A stretch of DNA of 64,000 nucleotides from Maritimibacter sp. GTDB taxonomy: Bacteria; Pseudomonadota; Alphaproteobacteria; Rhodobacterales; Rhodobacteraceae. Made by a program: the position numbers and the translations under genes. Shown here in pieces: positions 24,164 to 33,287 of the stretch. The notes below the pieces were generated by a model. The model was given only the letters and a program-made list of their open reading frames with translations, had not been told where the DNA came from and ran no database searches. The DNA lies in NCBI GenBank assembly GCA_002695005.1, contig NZNT01000029.1, positions 372,001-436,000 on the forward strand, read 5' to 3'. Position 1 is the stretch's first letter, and every line of letters starts with the position of its first letter.

Positions 24164-26314
24164 TTATTCGGCGTCTTCTTTCTTCTTCTTGTCTTCTTCC
24201 GCCAGCTCTTCGCCGGTTTCCTGGTCGACCATCTTCATGGCAAGGCGGACCTTGCCACGGTCGTCGAAGCCCAGAAGCTTGACGTAGACTTCCTGGCCTT
24301 CCTTCAGAACGTCCGAAGGATGGTTCAGGCGGCGGTTTTCGATCTGGCTGACGTGGACGAGGCCGTCCCGCTTGCCAAAGAAGTTCACGAAGGCGCCGAA
24401 GTCGACGATCTTCACGACCTTGCCCTTGTAGACCTGGCCTTCTTCCGGCTCGGCCACGATAGCGTGGATCATGTCATAGGCCTTCTGGATGGCGTCACCG
24501 TTCGGCGAGGCGATCTTGATCACGCCGTCGTCGTTGATGTCGACCTTGGCGCCCGAGACTTCCACGATCTCGCGGATGACCTTGCCGCCCGAGCCGATCA
24601 CTTCACGGATCTTGTCGGTGGGCACCTGCATCGTTTCGATGCGCGGGGCGTGTTCCGAGAACTCGGTGCGGCCAGCGGCCAGCGCCTTGTTCATTTCGCC
24701 GAGGATGTGCATCCGGCCCTCTTTCGCCTGAGCGAGGGCCTTTTCCATGATCTCGGGCGTGATGCCTGCGACCTTGATGTCCATCTGCAGCGAGGTGATG
24801 CCGTTTTCGGTACCCGCAACCTTGAAGTCCATGTCGCCGAGGTGATCCTCGTCGCCAAGGATGTCGGTCAGAACGGCGTAGGAGCCGTCATCTTCAAGCA
24901 CGAGGCCCATGGCCACACCGGCAACCGGCGCCTTGAGCGGCACGGCGGCGTCCATCATGGACAGCGAGCCACCACAGACCGACGCCATCGAGGACGAGCC
25001 GTTGGATTCGGTGATCTCGGACACGACGCGGATGGTGTAGGGGAAGTCGGTCGCAGCCGGCAGAACCGCTTGAAGCGCGCGCCATGCGAGCTTGCCGTGA
25101 CCGATTTCACGACGACCCGGAGGGCCCACGCGACCCGCTTCACCGACCGAGTACGGCGGGAAGTTGTAGTGCAGCAGGAAGTTCGACTTGTAGGTGCCGG
25201 TGAGGGCGTCGATCATCTGCTCGTCGTCGCCGGTGCCCAGCGTCGTGACCACGAGGCCCTGCGTCTCACCACGGGTGAAAAGCGCGGAGCCGTGCGTGCG
25301 GGGCAGGATGCCCACTTCCGACTGGATCGAACGCACTTCGTCGAGCGCACGACCGTCGATCCGCTTGCCGTCTTTCACGACCGAGCCGCGCAGAACGACG
25401 GACTCGAGCTTCTTGAGCGCTGCGCCGAGGTTCGGATCTTCGAGTTGTTCGTCAGTGAGCTTGCCCTTGATCTCTTCCTTGGCGGCAGAGACCGCAGCGG
25501 TGCGCTCCTGCTTGTCGATGATCGCATAGGCGGCGCGCACGGTGTCTTCGCCGGCGGCTTTGACGGCAGCGAACAGATCGTCGTAGTTCGGCGGCTGGAA
25601 GTCGAACGGCTCTTTCGCGCTCTCTTCGGCGAGGTCGATGATGCAGTCGATAACCGGCTGAATCTGCTCATGCGCAAAGTTCACGGCGCCCAGCATCTCG
25701 GCTTCGGTGAGTTCATAGGCCTCGGATTCCACCATCATGACGGCGTCCTGGGTGCCCGCGACCACGAGGTCCAGACGTTGCTCCGGGTTTTCACGCAGCT
25801 TGTGCATGTCGTCGCAGGTCGGGTTCAGGACGTATTCACCGTCCTCGTAACCCACGCGGCAACCCGCGATCGGACCCATGAACGGCGCGCCGGAAATGGT
25901 CAGCGCCGCCGAGGCCGCGATCATCGCCACGATGTCGGGATCATTGACGAGGTCGTGGCTCAGAACGGTGCACATGACGAGCACTTCGTTCTTGAAACCC
26001 GGCACGAACAGCGGACGGATCGGACGGTCGATCAGGCGCGCAGTCAGCGTTTCCTTCTCGGTCGGACGCGCCTCGCGCTTGAAGAAGCCACCGGGCACCT
26101 TGCCCGCAGCGTAATACTTTTCGGTGTAGTGGACCGTCAGCGGGAAGAAGCTCTGGCCTTCTTTCGGCTCTTTCGCAAAGGTCACGTTGGCCATCACGGA
26201 AGTCTCGCCCAGCGTGGCGATGACAGACCCGTCGGCCTGGCGGGCAACCTTGCCCGTTTCCAGCGTGAGCTCTTCTTCGCCCCACTGGATGGATTTTTTC
26301 ACTTCGTTGAACAT
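24164..26314 (-). CDS. pnp: Polyribonucleotide nucleotidyltransferase (PNPase)
   Basis: The product has 716 residues from the ATG at 26314 ([30 protein letters not shown]). Domains are RNase PH 1, a helical linker, RNase PH 2 ([36 protein letters not shown]), KH ([19 protein letters not shown]) and S1 ([34 protein letters not shown]), ending in a charged EEDKKKK tail. It is the phosphorolytic 3'-5' exoribonuclease of the degradosome. The family usually follows rpsO directly. Here rpsO is on the same strand but about 1.5 kb upstream, with two plus-strand genes between, so pnp needs its own promoter in the 319-bp gap. Confidence 0.96.
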   Translation of the reverse strand: MFNEVKKSIQWGEEELTLETGKVARQADGSVIATLGETSVMANVTFAKEPKEGQSFFPLTVHYTEKYYAAGKVPGGFFKREARPTEKETLTARLIDRPIRPLFVPGFKNEVLVMCTVLSHDLVNDPDIVAMIAASAALTISGAPFMGPIAGCRVGYEDGEYVLNPTCDDMHKLRENPEQRLDLVVAGTQDAVMMVESEAYELTEAEMLGAVNFAHEQIQPVIDCIIDLAEESAKEPFDFQPPNYDDLFAAVKAAGEDTVRAAYAIIDKQERTAAVSAAKEEIKGKLTDEQLEDPNLGAALKKLESVVLRGSVVKDGKRIDGRALDEVRSIQSEVGILPRTHGSALFTRGETQGLVVTTLGTGDDEQMIDALTGTYKSNFLLHYNFPPYSVGEAGRVGPPGRREIGHGKLAWRALQAVLPAATDFPYTIRVVSEITESNGSSSMASVCGGSLSMMDAAVPLKAPVAGVAMGLVLEDDGSYAVLTDILGDEDHLGDMDFKVAGTENGITSLQMDIKVAGITPEIMEKALAQAKEGRMHILGEMNKALAAGRTEFSEHAPRIETMQVPTDKIREVIGSGGKVIREIVEVSGAKVDINDDGVIKIASPNGDAIQKAYDMIHAIVAEPEEGQVYKGKVVKIVDFGAFVNFFGKRDGLVHVSQIENRRLNHPSDVLKEGQEVYVKLLGFDDRGKVRLAMKMVDQETGEELAEEDKKKKEDAE

Positions 26315-26633
26315 GTAGCGTATCCTGTCTGGGAGCACTCCCGGCCCTCCGGGTCTCCCGTTGTCATGGCGGCCCCATTGCCGCCGACCCCTCTACCATT
26401 CCATGCGCCGGGGTCAGAGCGTCACGTCTCAGATGACCGGCCCTTACAGGAAAACCGCGCCATTTGAAAGCCTTTCCGGGGGGCGGAGCGCTGCGGCACG
26501 AATCCGCCCTGCCTGGCAGAGGTGAATGGCCGATCACGTTCGCGGGAGCGCGGGGATGAGTGAACCGAACGGCCTTGCAGTATGTATAGGATCAGAGGGA
26601 CCAATCAGCGCGAAACGCGTGCAGGAGGTGTTC
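26315..26633. other. 319-bp intergenic region between divergent pnp and yceI
   Basis: No convincing gene is visible. A short inverted repeat GGGAGCACTCCC (about 26331-26342) lies in the pnp leader, where other bacteria have an RNase III-cleaved autoregulatory hairpin, but it is much smaller than those. The yceI ribosome site AGGAGGTG is at the right end. Promoters for both directions must be here but I cannot assign them. Confidence 0.4.
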
Positions 26634-27203
26634 ATGTTTCGGTTTCTGGCGTCCGCGTTGTCATTTGTCATCTGGTCCGGCGCGGCGCAGGCCGAACCGG
26701 TTTCCTATCGTCTCGACCCGGCGCGTTCGGTCGTCGGCTATGAGGTTGGCTTTGGCCAGGACCTCATCAAGGGCCGCATTCCGGTGCGGTCGGCGGATGT
26801 CACGCTCGACTTCCGCAGCAATTCCAACAGCAGCGTGTCCGTGACCTTGAACGCGGCCGGGGCCACCTCCAGCTTTCCGTTCGCCGAACAGGCACTGAAG
26901 GGCCCCAAGGTGCTCGCCACCGGGCAGTTCCCGACCATGACCTTCCGCTCATCGGCGTTCCGCATCGGCACGACGACCGCGCAGGTGGACGGGCAGGTGA
27001 CTATCCGAGGGGTCACGCGGCCTGTGCGGCTCGACGCGCAGGTCTTTCGCCAGCAAGGAACCGATCCCGGCGACCTGTCCAAAATGTCTGTTCACCTCAC
27101 GGGGGCCGTGAATCGCTCGGAGTTCGGGGCGACCGGCTGGAACGACATGGTGGCGGACCGGGTCGTCATCTCCATCGTGGCACGCCTCGACCGGGCCGGC
27201 TGA
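26634..27203 (+). CDS. YceI family periplasmic protein
   Basis: The product has 189 residues from the ATG at 26634, directly after an excellent AGGAGGTG site. A signal peptide (MFRFLASALSFVIWSGAAQA) precedes EPVSYRLDPARSVVGYEV. The body is an all-beta lipocalin-like fold with the family pattern (KGRIPVRSADVTLDF, ATGQFPTMTFRSSAF, VTIRGVTRPVRLDAQV, SEFGATGW). YceI proteins bind isoprenoid-type lipids such as polyprenyl chains. One base separates it from a cytochrome b561 gene, a recurrent partner, suggesting a joint redox/quinone role in the periplasm. Confidence 0.92.
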   Translation: MFRFLASALSFVIWSGAAQAEPVSYRLDPARSVVGYEVGFGQDLIKGRIPVRSADVTLDFRSNSNSSVSVTLNAAGATSSFPFAEQALKGPKVLATGQFPTMTFRSSAFRIGTTTAQVDGQVTIRGVTRPVRLDAQVFRQQGTDPGDLSKMSVHLTGAVNRSEFGATGWNDMVADRVVISIVARLDRAG

Positions 27204-27204
27204 C

Positions 27205-27738
27205 ATGATCCGCAACACGACGTCGCGGTTCGGACTCGCCACGCGGTCAATCCACTGGATCACCGCGCTCCTCGTCATCGGAATGCTCGGCTTCGGGACT
27301 TACATCGCCCGGATGGAAGTGGATATGTCCAACTTCCACCTTTTCGGCTGGCACAAGTCCGTTGGAATTCTGACGCTCGCGCTCGTGATCCTCCGGTTGG
27401 GCTGGCACCGCGCTTCACCGCCGCCTGGCCCCATGCCTTCAGGCCCGGCGTGGCAGGACAAGCTCGCGCGTGTCGCCCATGTTGCGCTCTACCTCCTTCT
27501 TCTTGCCGTGCCCCTGACCGGCTGGATCGCCAGCGCGGCGACCGGTATCGACGTGGTTGTCTTCGACATCTGGACGCTCCCCCGTATCGCGCCGGTGTCC
27601 GAAGGTTGGGAGGACGCCTTTTTCCTCGCCCACGGCGTGCTGACCAAGCTGCTCGCGGCCCTCGTGCTCCTCCACGTCGCGGGCGCGTTCCACCGCCGCG
27701 ACGGCACGTTGCGTCGGATGCTGCGAGGGAGGGCCTGA
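27205..27738 (+). CDS. Cytochrome b561 family membrane protein
   Basis: The product has 177 residues with four membrane helices (about 11-33, 48-66, 88-110, 140-162). Haem-ligand candidate histidines lie at SIHWITALL, FGWHKSVGI, VAHVALYLLLL and LLHVAGAFHRR. This is the bacterial b561/YodB type, a di-haem inner-membrane protein that passes electrons between quinol and periplasmic partners such as superoxide. The start is one base after the YceI stop, so the two genes are co-expressed. Confidence 0.9.
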   Translation: MIRNTTSRFGLATRSIHWITALLVIGMLGFGTYIARMEVDMSNFHLFGWHKSVGILTLALVILRLGWHRASPPPGPMPSGPAWQDKLARVAHVALYLLLLAVPLTGWIASAATGIDVVVFDIWTLPRIAPVSEGWEDAFFLAHGVLTKLLAALVLLHVAGAFHRRDGTLRRMLRGRA

Positions 27739-27744
27739 CCCCAA

Positions 27745-27774
27745 ACGAAAACGCCCGCTCAAATGAGCGGGCGT
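27745..27774 (-). terminator. Bidirectional terminator between cytochrome b561 and rpsO
   Basis: ACGCCCGCTC (27751-27760), loop AAAT, GAGCGGGCGT (27765-27774) is a perfect 10-bp stem. On the minus strand it is followed by TTTCGTTTGG, a usable T-rich tail for rpsO; on the plus strand the tail is TCC, weaker for b561. It lies 26 bases after the rpsO stop. Confidence 0.8.
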
Positions 27775-27800
27775 TCCGGGGTCCAGATGAACCAAAAACC

Positions 27801-28070
27801 TTAGCGGCGAATGCCGAGGCGCTGGATCAGCTCGCGGTAACGCGGCTCGTCCTTGGCCTTGAGGTAGTCCAGCAGCTTGCGGCGACGGGCGACGAGCTTC
27901 AGGAGGCCACGACGGGAGTGGTTGTCCTTCTTGTGGGTCTTGAAGTGCTCGGTCAGCGTCGCGATGCGCTTGGTCAGGATGGCGACCTGGACTTCGGGCG
28001 AACCTGTGTCGCCGTCCTTGGTCGCAAAGTCTTTCATGACGCCTTGCTTTTCATCAGCAGTAATCGACAT
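27801..28070 (-). CDS. rpsO: 30S ribosomal protein S15
   Basis: The 89-residue length is exact for S15: [33 protein letters not shown] at the start, then [33 protein letters not shown], which contacts 16S rRNA helix 22 and S6/S18. The AAGGAGACC region precedes the ATG on the minus strand. S15 often autoregulates through its leader; the 127-bp upstream gap could hold such a structure but I could not define one. It is not directly followed by pnp, unlike the common arrangement. Confidence 0.97.
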   Translation of the reverse strand: MSITADEKQGVMKDFATKDGDTGSPEVQVAILTKRIATLTEHFKTHKKDNHSRRGLLKLVARRRKLLDYLKAKDEPRYRELIQRLGIRR

Positions 28071-28197
28071 CGGGGTCTCCTTCGAGGTTCAGGGTTATGG
28101 CGCAAGCCGGGATGTCGTCCAGCAGGGCCCGTGGAGTGCGGGATTGACCGCAGATGCGGGCGTATAGGGGGAATCGCCTGCGAAGAAAAGGCTTTTG

Positions 28198-28626
28198 TTA
28201 CTCGGCATCCGGGGGCGCGATCCCGAAGTCGGATGGGCCGACACCGTCGTCCTCCACCGGCGGTCCGCCGGGCGACGGGTTTTCCTGTGCCGCCTCGGCA
28301 TCGCCCTCTTCCGGCGCGCTGTCCTCCTCGAGCCCGTAGCTTTCGGCATTGTCGGCATCGATCTCGCGCGCGATATCTCCGGCCCAGTCGCCGATGATCG
28401 GAATGAAATCGATCTGGGCCAGCAGGTAGGCGGCGACGGAGACGAGGATCGTGGCGCCCAGCACGGAACCCAACCCGAATGCGAGCCCCCGGTAAACCTG
28501 GAACAGGCCGAGCTGGACAAGGCTGTCGTGCAGCCTGATGTAACGATGCTGGTTCAGCTTCGCGACTTCCGACCGGAGGTTTCGCACCTCGGCGGTCAGG
28601 TCCGTCGGTTGATTCTCGTCCGCCAT
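28198..28626 (-). CDS. DUF5665-type small membrane protein
   Basis: The product has 142 residues from the ATG at 28626 (MADENQPTDLTAEVRNLRSEVAKLNQHRYIRLHDS), preceded by GGAAAGG. A coiled-coil N-terminus (about 8-35) leads into a hydrophobic segment (GLGSVLGATILVSVAAYLLAQIDFIPIIGDW, about 52-85). A Glu/Asp/Pro-rich acidic tail follows. The central pattern matches what I recall as DUF5665; the function is unknown. It is divergent from the RTX protein gene and lies upstream of rpsO on the same strand. Confidence 0.75.
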   Translation of the reverse strand: MADENQPTDLTAEVRNLRSEVAKLNQHRYIRLHDSLVQLGLFQVYRGLAFGLGSVLGATILVSVAAYLLAQIDFIPIIGDWAGDIAREIDADNAESYGLEEDSAPEEGDAEAAQENPSPGGPPVEDDGVGPSDFGIAPPDAE

Positions 28627-28734
28627 GGCCTTCCTTTCCATCGGCCCACGCTATGCGGCCTCTGCGCGGGCCTCAACCGCGCGTTAATGTTGAATCTTCT
28701 GTATTTTGGCGGCCTGACGCCGGACGTTCGTGGT

Positions 28735-30105
28735 ATGTTCAGGCATCCGCCCGCAAACGCGGGCTTCGGGGGATTGGCTGTTACCATGGGTATCGCCCTG
28801 CTGCTTCTCGGCCTCGTGCCTCTTTTCTTTCTCGGGGACTTGTTCGTCGGGGGTGGCGCGGGCGCGCCTGCGTCGGAGGATGGCGACGAGGCGGCACAGG
28901 AAGGTGGCCAGGGCAATGTCTCGACCCTGCTGGGCGCGCAGTCCGACGGCACGCCGCTTGAGCCGGTCACAGACGATCCGCAGCCCTATGTGGGTGCGCC
29001 GGTCGAACCCGGTACGATCATAGACCCGAATGAGGATGACGCGGACCCGGTGACCGGCACGCCCGTGGACCCCGACACTGTCCTCGACCCGATCGACACG
29101 CCGGGCGAGGGGTATGAACGCGGCTCCGGCACCACGCTCCAGCAACTCCTCGATCGCGAAACGGACCTGCGCGTGGGGGTGGAGCGGATCGGCTCCGAGA
29201 TCAGCGAAACCGCCGAACTCCTTTCGAGTGATGAAGCTGACCGGATCACGCTCGCGAACGACGGACCGGGTGAAGGGAACCTCTCCGACATTGACGGCAC
29301 TCCACTGATCCACACCGACGGAATGCTTGGCGTGATCGAAGGAGCGGGGGGTGACGATACGCTCGTTCTGGGTAATTCCGCGACCTACGCTTTCGGTGGC
29401 GCAGGCGCAGACAACATCTCGGCGGCGACCGGTGCTGCCGCGATCTTTGGTGGAACGGGCGACGATATGCTCCGCGGGGGCACCGGGGATGGGTTCATCG
29501 ACGGCGGCGCGGGCGATGACGTGATCCTTGGCGGTGACGGGGCCGAGAATCTTTTTGGCGGGGCACATGCCCCGGACAGCGCATCCGCCGCTGATGACGA
29601 CCTGATCGACGGCGGGGCCGGCGACGACCGGATTGCAGGCGGGTATGGCGCCGACACGCTCATTGGCGGCACGGGCGACGACGTGATCGACCATCATGGC
29701 CGCGTCGAGCAACAGATCGGATGGGAACGTCACGCCTTTGACTGGCATATCGACGATGCTGACGACACCCTCGTTGGCGGCACCGGAAGCGACACGCTCA
29801 TCATGGATCGGGCGGATACCGGGACCGGCGGGGATGGCGCGGACACATTCTGGATCTATCATGACCACGAAACCGGAACCGGTGCCGCGGACATCACGGA
29901 TTTCGACGCCGGGACCGATTTCCTGCGTGTCTCGCTTAACCCGTCGCTCGATCATGGCGAACTGACCGTGGACGTAACGGCGTCCCCCGACGGAGCGGAC
30001 GCACTCGTCACGGTTAACGGCGAACTTGTTGCGGTTCTGCGCGGGGCGGCGCGTGCCGACGCCATCGATCTGCTCGTCGAAGTGACGCCCGACCTCTTCG
30101 CCTGA
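28735..30105 (+). CDS. RTX (haemolysin-type calcium-binding repeat) protein with N-terminal membrane anchor
   Basis: The product has about 456 residues from 28735; in-frame ATGs at 28687 and 28786 are also possible and no start has a good ribosome site. A hydrophobic helix (MGIALLLLGLVPLFFLGDLF) is followed by an acidic, Pro/Asp-rich stalk (about 40-130). RTX nonapeptides follow (GGAGADNI, GGTGDDML, GGAGDDVILGG, GGAGDDRIAGG, GGTGDDVID, GGTGSDTLI, GGDGADTF). A C-terminal domain has ITDFDAGTDFLRVSL, often found at the end of RTX proteins. Calcium would fold the repeats outside the cytoplasm. No export genes are adjacent; the type I system at 13210-17998 is about 10 kb away. Confidence 0.82.
   Translation: MFRHPPANAGFGGLAVTMGIALLLLGLVPLFFLGDLFVGGGAGAPASEDGDEAAQEGGQGNVSTLLGAQSDGTPLEPVTDDPQPYVGAPVEPGTIIDPNEDDADPVTGTPVDPDTVLDPIDTPGEGYERGSGTTLQQLLDRETDLRVGVERIGSEISETAELLSSDEADRITLANDGPGEGNLSDIDGTPLIHTDGMLGVIEGAGGDDTLVLGNSATYAFGGAGADNISAATGAAAIFGGTGDDMLRGGTGDGFIDGGAGDDVILGGDGAENLFGGAHAPDSASAADDDLIDGGAGDDRIAGGYGADTLIGGTGDDVIDHHGRVEQQIGWERHAFDWHIDDADDTLVGGTGSDTLIMDRADTGTGGDGADTFWIYHDHETGTGAADITDFDAGTDFLRVSLNPSLDHGELTVDVTASPDGADALVTVNGELVAVLRGAARADAIDLLVEVTPDLFA
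29341..29850 (+). repeat. RTX nonapeptide repeat block (GGxGxDxLx)
   Basis: About nine GGxGxDx-type units lie within the coding sequence, interrupted by two insertions (about 29560-29610 and 29685-29770). Each complete pair would build a calcium-binding beta-roll turn. The repeats are divergent at the DNA level, so they do not indicate recent amplification. Confidence 0.75.
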
Positions 30106-30192
30106 TTATCCGGCCGGGAACCCGGCTGCCCCTGCGCTCGTTCGGACTGGGACACTTGTGACCCGTGCAGAATCGCCGGGGGAAAGGACGAC

Positions 30193-31593
30193 ATGGCAGA
30201 CCTGACATGTGACGTGGCGATCATCGGCGCCGGAACCGCCGGCATCGCCGCCGAACGCAAGGCGCGCAAGCAAGGTGCGCGGACGCTTTTGATCGATCCG
30301 AATTTTTCGGGCACCACCTGCGCAACGGTCGGCTGCATGCCGTCAAAACTCCTCATCGCCGCAGCCCGCCGCGCCCATACGGTGCGCACTGCGGGGACGT
30401 TCGGCATCGACACGGGCCCGGCCCGGATCGACGGCCCCGCCGTCATGTCCCGCGTCAGAGAAGAGCGGGACAGGTTCGTGGCGGGTGTGCAGAGCGGCTT
30501 CGACGATCTGCCGGACGGCGTCCGGGTTCAGGCCCGCGCGTCCTTCACCTCTCCCACCACGCTGGAACTGGACGACGGACGCAGCGTCGAGGCGGGCGCC
30601 ATCGTCATCGCGACCGGCTCAGCCCCGATGATCCCGCCGCCGTTCAGGGAACTCGGCGAGGCCCTTCTGACGAATGAAACCGTGTTCGATATTGAGGACC
30701 TTCCAGACAGTCTCGCCGTCATCGGAGCGGGCGCACTCGGCCTCGAACTCGCGCAGGCCTTCGCGCGGCTCGGTGTCACGGTCGCGGTCTTCGATCAGGG
30801 CGAGACGCTTGCCGGCGCCCGCTGCGATAAGGTGCAAGCGTCGTTGCGCGGTGTGATTGAGGACGACATGACCCTGCATCTCGGCACCAACCCGGACCCC
30901 TCCCGCGACCGCGACGGGGTGCGCATCGACTGGGACGGTGGGTCGCAAACCTTCGACCGCGTGCTGGTCGCAGCCGGTCGACCGCCCAGCGTCGAAGGGC
31001 TGGAGCTGGAAAAGACCGGTCTCGCGCTGGACGACAAGGGCATGCCCACGGTCGACGCGGCGACCCTTCAGTGCGGCGACGCGCCGATCTTCATGGTCGG
31101 TGACGGGAACGGCATCCGACCTGTGCTTCATGAGGCTTCGACCGAGGGGGCCGTCGCAGGGCGCAACGCGGCTCTTTGGCCCGATATCGAGCGTGCCAAG
31201 CGCTCGGTCCCGCTGACGATCACCTTCACCCAGCCGCCACTCGCGAGCGTCGGCACCGGCCCGGACGAAAGCGACAAGATCGGGAGCGCGGACTATACCG
31301 ACCAAGGCCGCGCCAAGGTTGACGACGTGGCGGTAGGCCTCGTCCGTCTCTACGCCGCGGCGCCCGACGGGCGCCTCACCGGGGCGGATTTGTTCTGTCC
31401 GGGTGCCGACCATCTTGGCCACCTCATCGCCTGGGCCATCGAGTCCGGGCGCACGGCAAGCGAGCTTCTGGATCATCCATTCTACCATCCGACCCTGGAA
31501 GAGGGCCTGCGCGGCGCGCTCCGAGAGATCTGTGGTTCCGTCCCGCTTGAATTGCCCGCCGACCGGGACGAAGGTAGCCCGCCCGGCGACTGA
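30193..31593 (+). CDS. Dihydrolipoamide dehydrogenase-like FAD/NAD-linked disulfide oxidoreductase
   Basis: The product has 466 residues. An N-terminal FAD motif (DVAIIGAGTAGIAAERKA) is followed by the redox disulfide in GTTCATVGCMPSKLL; the usual CVNVGC is here CATVGC. An NAD-binding Rossmann segment (LAVIGAGALGLELAQAF), the second FAD motif (IFMVGDGNG) and a dimerisation domain with HPTLEEGL follow; its His-Pro-Thr-xx-Glu is the catalytic base pair. It transfers electrons between NAD(P)H and a disulfide. No 2-oxoacid dehydrogenase genes are nearby, so it may serve another partner; it could also be mercuric-reductase-like, but the vicinal C-terminal cysteines are absent. Confidence 0.87.
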   Translation: MADLTCDVAIIGAGTAGIAAERKARKQGARTLLIDPNFSGTTCATVGCMPSKLLIAAARRAHTVRTAGTFGIDTGPARIDGPAVMSRVREERDRFVAGVQSGFDDLPDGVRVQARASFTSPTTLELDDGRSVEAGAIVIATGSAPMIPPPFRELGEALLTNETVFDIEDLPDSLAVIGAGALGLELAQAFARLGVTVAVFDQGETLAGARCDKVQASLRGVIEDDMTLHLGTNPDPSRDRDGVRIDWDGGSQTFDRVLVAAGRPPSVEGLELEKTGLALDDKGMPTVDAATLQCGDAPIFMVGDGNGIRPVLHEASTEGAVAGRNAALWPDIERAKRSVPLTITFTQPPLASVGTGPDESDKIGSADYTDQGRAKVDDVAVGLVRLYAAAPDGRLTGADLFCPGADHLGHLIAWAIESGRTASELLDHPFYHPTLEEGLRGALREICGSVPLELPADRDEGSPPGD

Positions 31594-31692
31594 TCCTTAC
31601 TGCGCTGCGGCAAAGCGCTTGAATCCCCGCGTGTATCCAGTGCAGACATGATCCCGCGTGGCCGGGGGTCGCGCCAATGCGCGGGGGCCGGG

Positions 31693-32259
31693 ATGCAGAT
31701 TGAACGAACGGACGTGCCGGGGGTTCTGATCATCACCCCGCCCCGCTACGCCGACGAGCGCGGGTTCTTCAGCGAAAGCTGGAGCTATAAGCGCCTTGCC
31801 GAACATGGCGTGGACATCGACTTCGTTCAGGACAATCATTCTTTCTCGCACGCGAAGAACACGCTGCGCGGCCTGCACATGCAGGTGCCGCCTCACGCGC
31901 AGGACAAGCTCGTGCGCTGCGGACGGGGGCGGCTCTTCGACGTGGCGGTCGACATCCGGAAAGGCAGCCCCACCTTCGGCCGATGGTTCGGCACTGAATT
32001 GAGTTTCGAGAACGGCAAGCAGCTCCTGGTCCCCAAGGGCTGCCTGCACGGCTTCGTGACGCGCGAACCGGATACGGACATCGTCTACAAATGCTCGGGC
32101 TATTTCGCCCCGGACTGCGACCGCTCCGTCCGGTTCGACGATCCTGCCTTCGCCATCGACTGGGCCCTCGACGGCGACCCGGTGCTGTCGGATAAGGACG
32201 CCGCCGCGCCGCGCCTGTCGGAGATCGACAACCCCTTCGCTTTCGAGGTGTCTGCATGA
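31693..32259 (+). CDS. rfbC: dTDP-4-dehydrorhamnose 3,5-epimerase
   Basis: The product has 188 residues from the ATG at 31693 ([30 protein letters not shown]). Family motifs are [36 protein letters not shown] (catalytic His in GLHMQ), [38 protein letters not shown] (catalytic Tyr) and [10 protein letters not shown]. It epimerises C3 and C5 of dTDP-4-keto-6-deoxyglucose in L-rhamnose synthesis. It overlaps rfbB by four bases. The other two genes of the pathway (rfbA, rfbD) are not in the window. Confidence 0.93.
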   Translation: MQIERTDVPGVLIITPPRYADERGFFSESWSYKRLAEHGVDIDFVQDNHSFSHAKNTLRGLHMQVPPHAQDKLVRCGRGRLFDVAVDIRKGSPTFGRWFGTELSFENGKQLLVPKGCLHGFVTREPDTDIVYKCSGYFAPDCDRSVRFDDPAFAIDWALDGDPVLSDKDAAAPRLSEIDNPFAFEVSA

Positions 32260-33287
32260 AGCTGCTCGTCACCGGCGGCGCCGGGTTCATCGGGTCCGCG
32301 GTGGTCCGGCTGGCCATTTCGCGCGGGCACGATGTGGTCAACCTCGACGCGCTGACCTATGCCGCCTGCCTCGACAACGTGGCGGACGTGGCGGACGCGC
32401 CCGGATATGCGTTCGAACAGGTCGACATCCGCGACCGCCCCGCGCTCGACCGGGTGCTGGAGGCGCATCGACCCGATGCGATCATGCACCTCGCCGCAGA
32501 AAGCCATGTCGACCGCTCCATCGACGGCCCCGCGACCTTCGTCGAGACGAATGTGCTTGGCACCTTCCACCTGCTCGAAGCCGCGCGTGCCTATTGGGAA
32601 CGGGAGGGCCGGCCCGAAGGGTTCCGGTTTCACCATATTTCGACGGACGAAGTGTTCGGCTCGCTCGGCTCCGAGGGCCAGTTCACCGAGTCGACGCCCT
32701 ATGATCCCCGCTCGCCATACTCGGCCTCGAAGGCCTCGTCCGACCATCTCGTGCGGGCGTGGCATGAGACCTACGGCCTCCCGGTGGTCCTGACCAATTG
32801 CTCCAACAATTACGGCCCCTACCATTTCCCGGAAAAGCTCATTCCGGTCGTCATCCTGAACGCGCTCGCGGGCAAGCCGATCCCGATCTACGGCGACGGA
32901 TCCAATATTCGCGACTGGCTCTATGTCGAGGATCACGCCGACGCGCTCCTCCTCGTACTGGAAAAGGGTGTGCTCGGGCGCAGCTACAACATCGGGGGCG
33001 AGAACGAGCGGTCGAACCTGCAACTGGTCCGCACGATCTGCGACATTCTCGACCGGCTCGCACCGCGCGACGGGTCTTACGGTGATCTGGTGACCTTCGT
33101 GCGCGATCGGCCCGGTCACGACGCCCGTTATGCCATCGACCCGACGCGCCTGCGCGAAGAACTCGGCTGGCGTCCGTCCGTGACGGTCGAGGAAGGGCTT
33201 GAGAGGACCGTGCGTTGGTACCTCGACAACCGCGACTGGTGGCAGACTTTTGCTCCGCCCCGTGGCCGGTTTTTGCTCCGCCGTTGA
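32256..33287 (+). CDS. rfbB: dTDP-glucose 4,6-dehydratase
   Basis: The product has 343 residues: NAD-binding [12 protein letters not shown] at the start, [12 protein letters not shown], the catalytic [10 protein letters not shown] region, and the [23 protein letters not shown] Tyr-xxx-Lys pair. [37 protein letters not shown] and [10 protein letters not shown] complete the family pattern. It makes dTDP-4-keto-6-deoxyglucose. The last residues ([12 protein letters not shown] after DWWQ) do not look like the usual GVGERLG-type end and coincide with a 12-bp direct repeat, TTTTGCTCCGCC at 33248-33259 and 33271-33282. The true 3' end may have been replaced. Confidence 0.93.
   Translation: MKLLVTGGAGFIGSAVVRLAISRGHDVVNLDALTYAACLDNVADVADAPGYAFEQVDIRDRPALDRVLEAHRPDAIMHLAAESHVDRSIDGPATFVETNVLGTFHLLEAARAYWEREGRPEGFRFHHISTDEVFGSLGSEGQFTESTPYDPRSPYSASKASSDHLVRAWHETYGLPVVLTNCSNNYGPYHFPEKLIPVVILNALAGKPIPIYGDGSNIRDWLYVEDHADALLLVLEKGVLGRSYNIGGENERSNLQLVRTICDILDRLAPRDGSYGDLVTFVRDRPGHDARYAIDPTRLREELGWRPSVTVEEGLERTVRWYLDNRDWWQTFAPPRGRFLLRR

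Noticed and set aside
24320-26467. Long plus-strand ORF opposite pnp (715 codons)
   Set aside because: It mirrors pnp codons in a GC-rich gene. Its His/Arg/Asp-rich composition and lack of any family motif mark it as an antisense shadow.
30193-31593. Mercuric reductase
   Set aside because: The redox-active CATVGC site fits the wider family, but there is no N-terminal metal-binding domain and no C-terminal Cys pair; the His-Pro-Thr end is typical of lipoamide dehydrogenase relatives.
32100-33287. C-terminal part of the long minus-strand ORF over rfbB and rfbC
   Set aside because: The frame beyond 33288 reads only antisense rfbB/rfbC sequence with no beta-helix pattern, so I ended the beta-helix protein at the junction.
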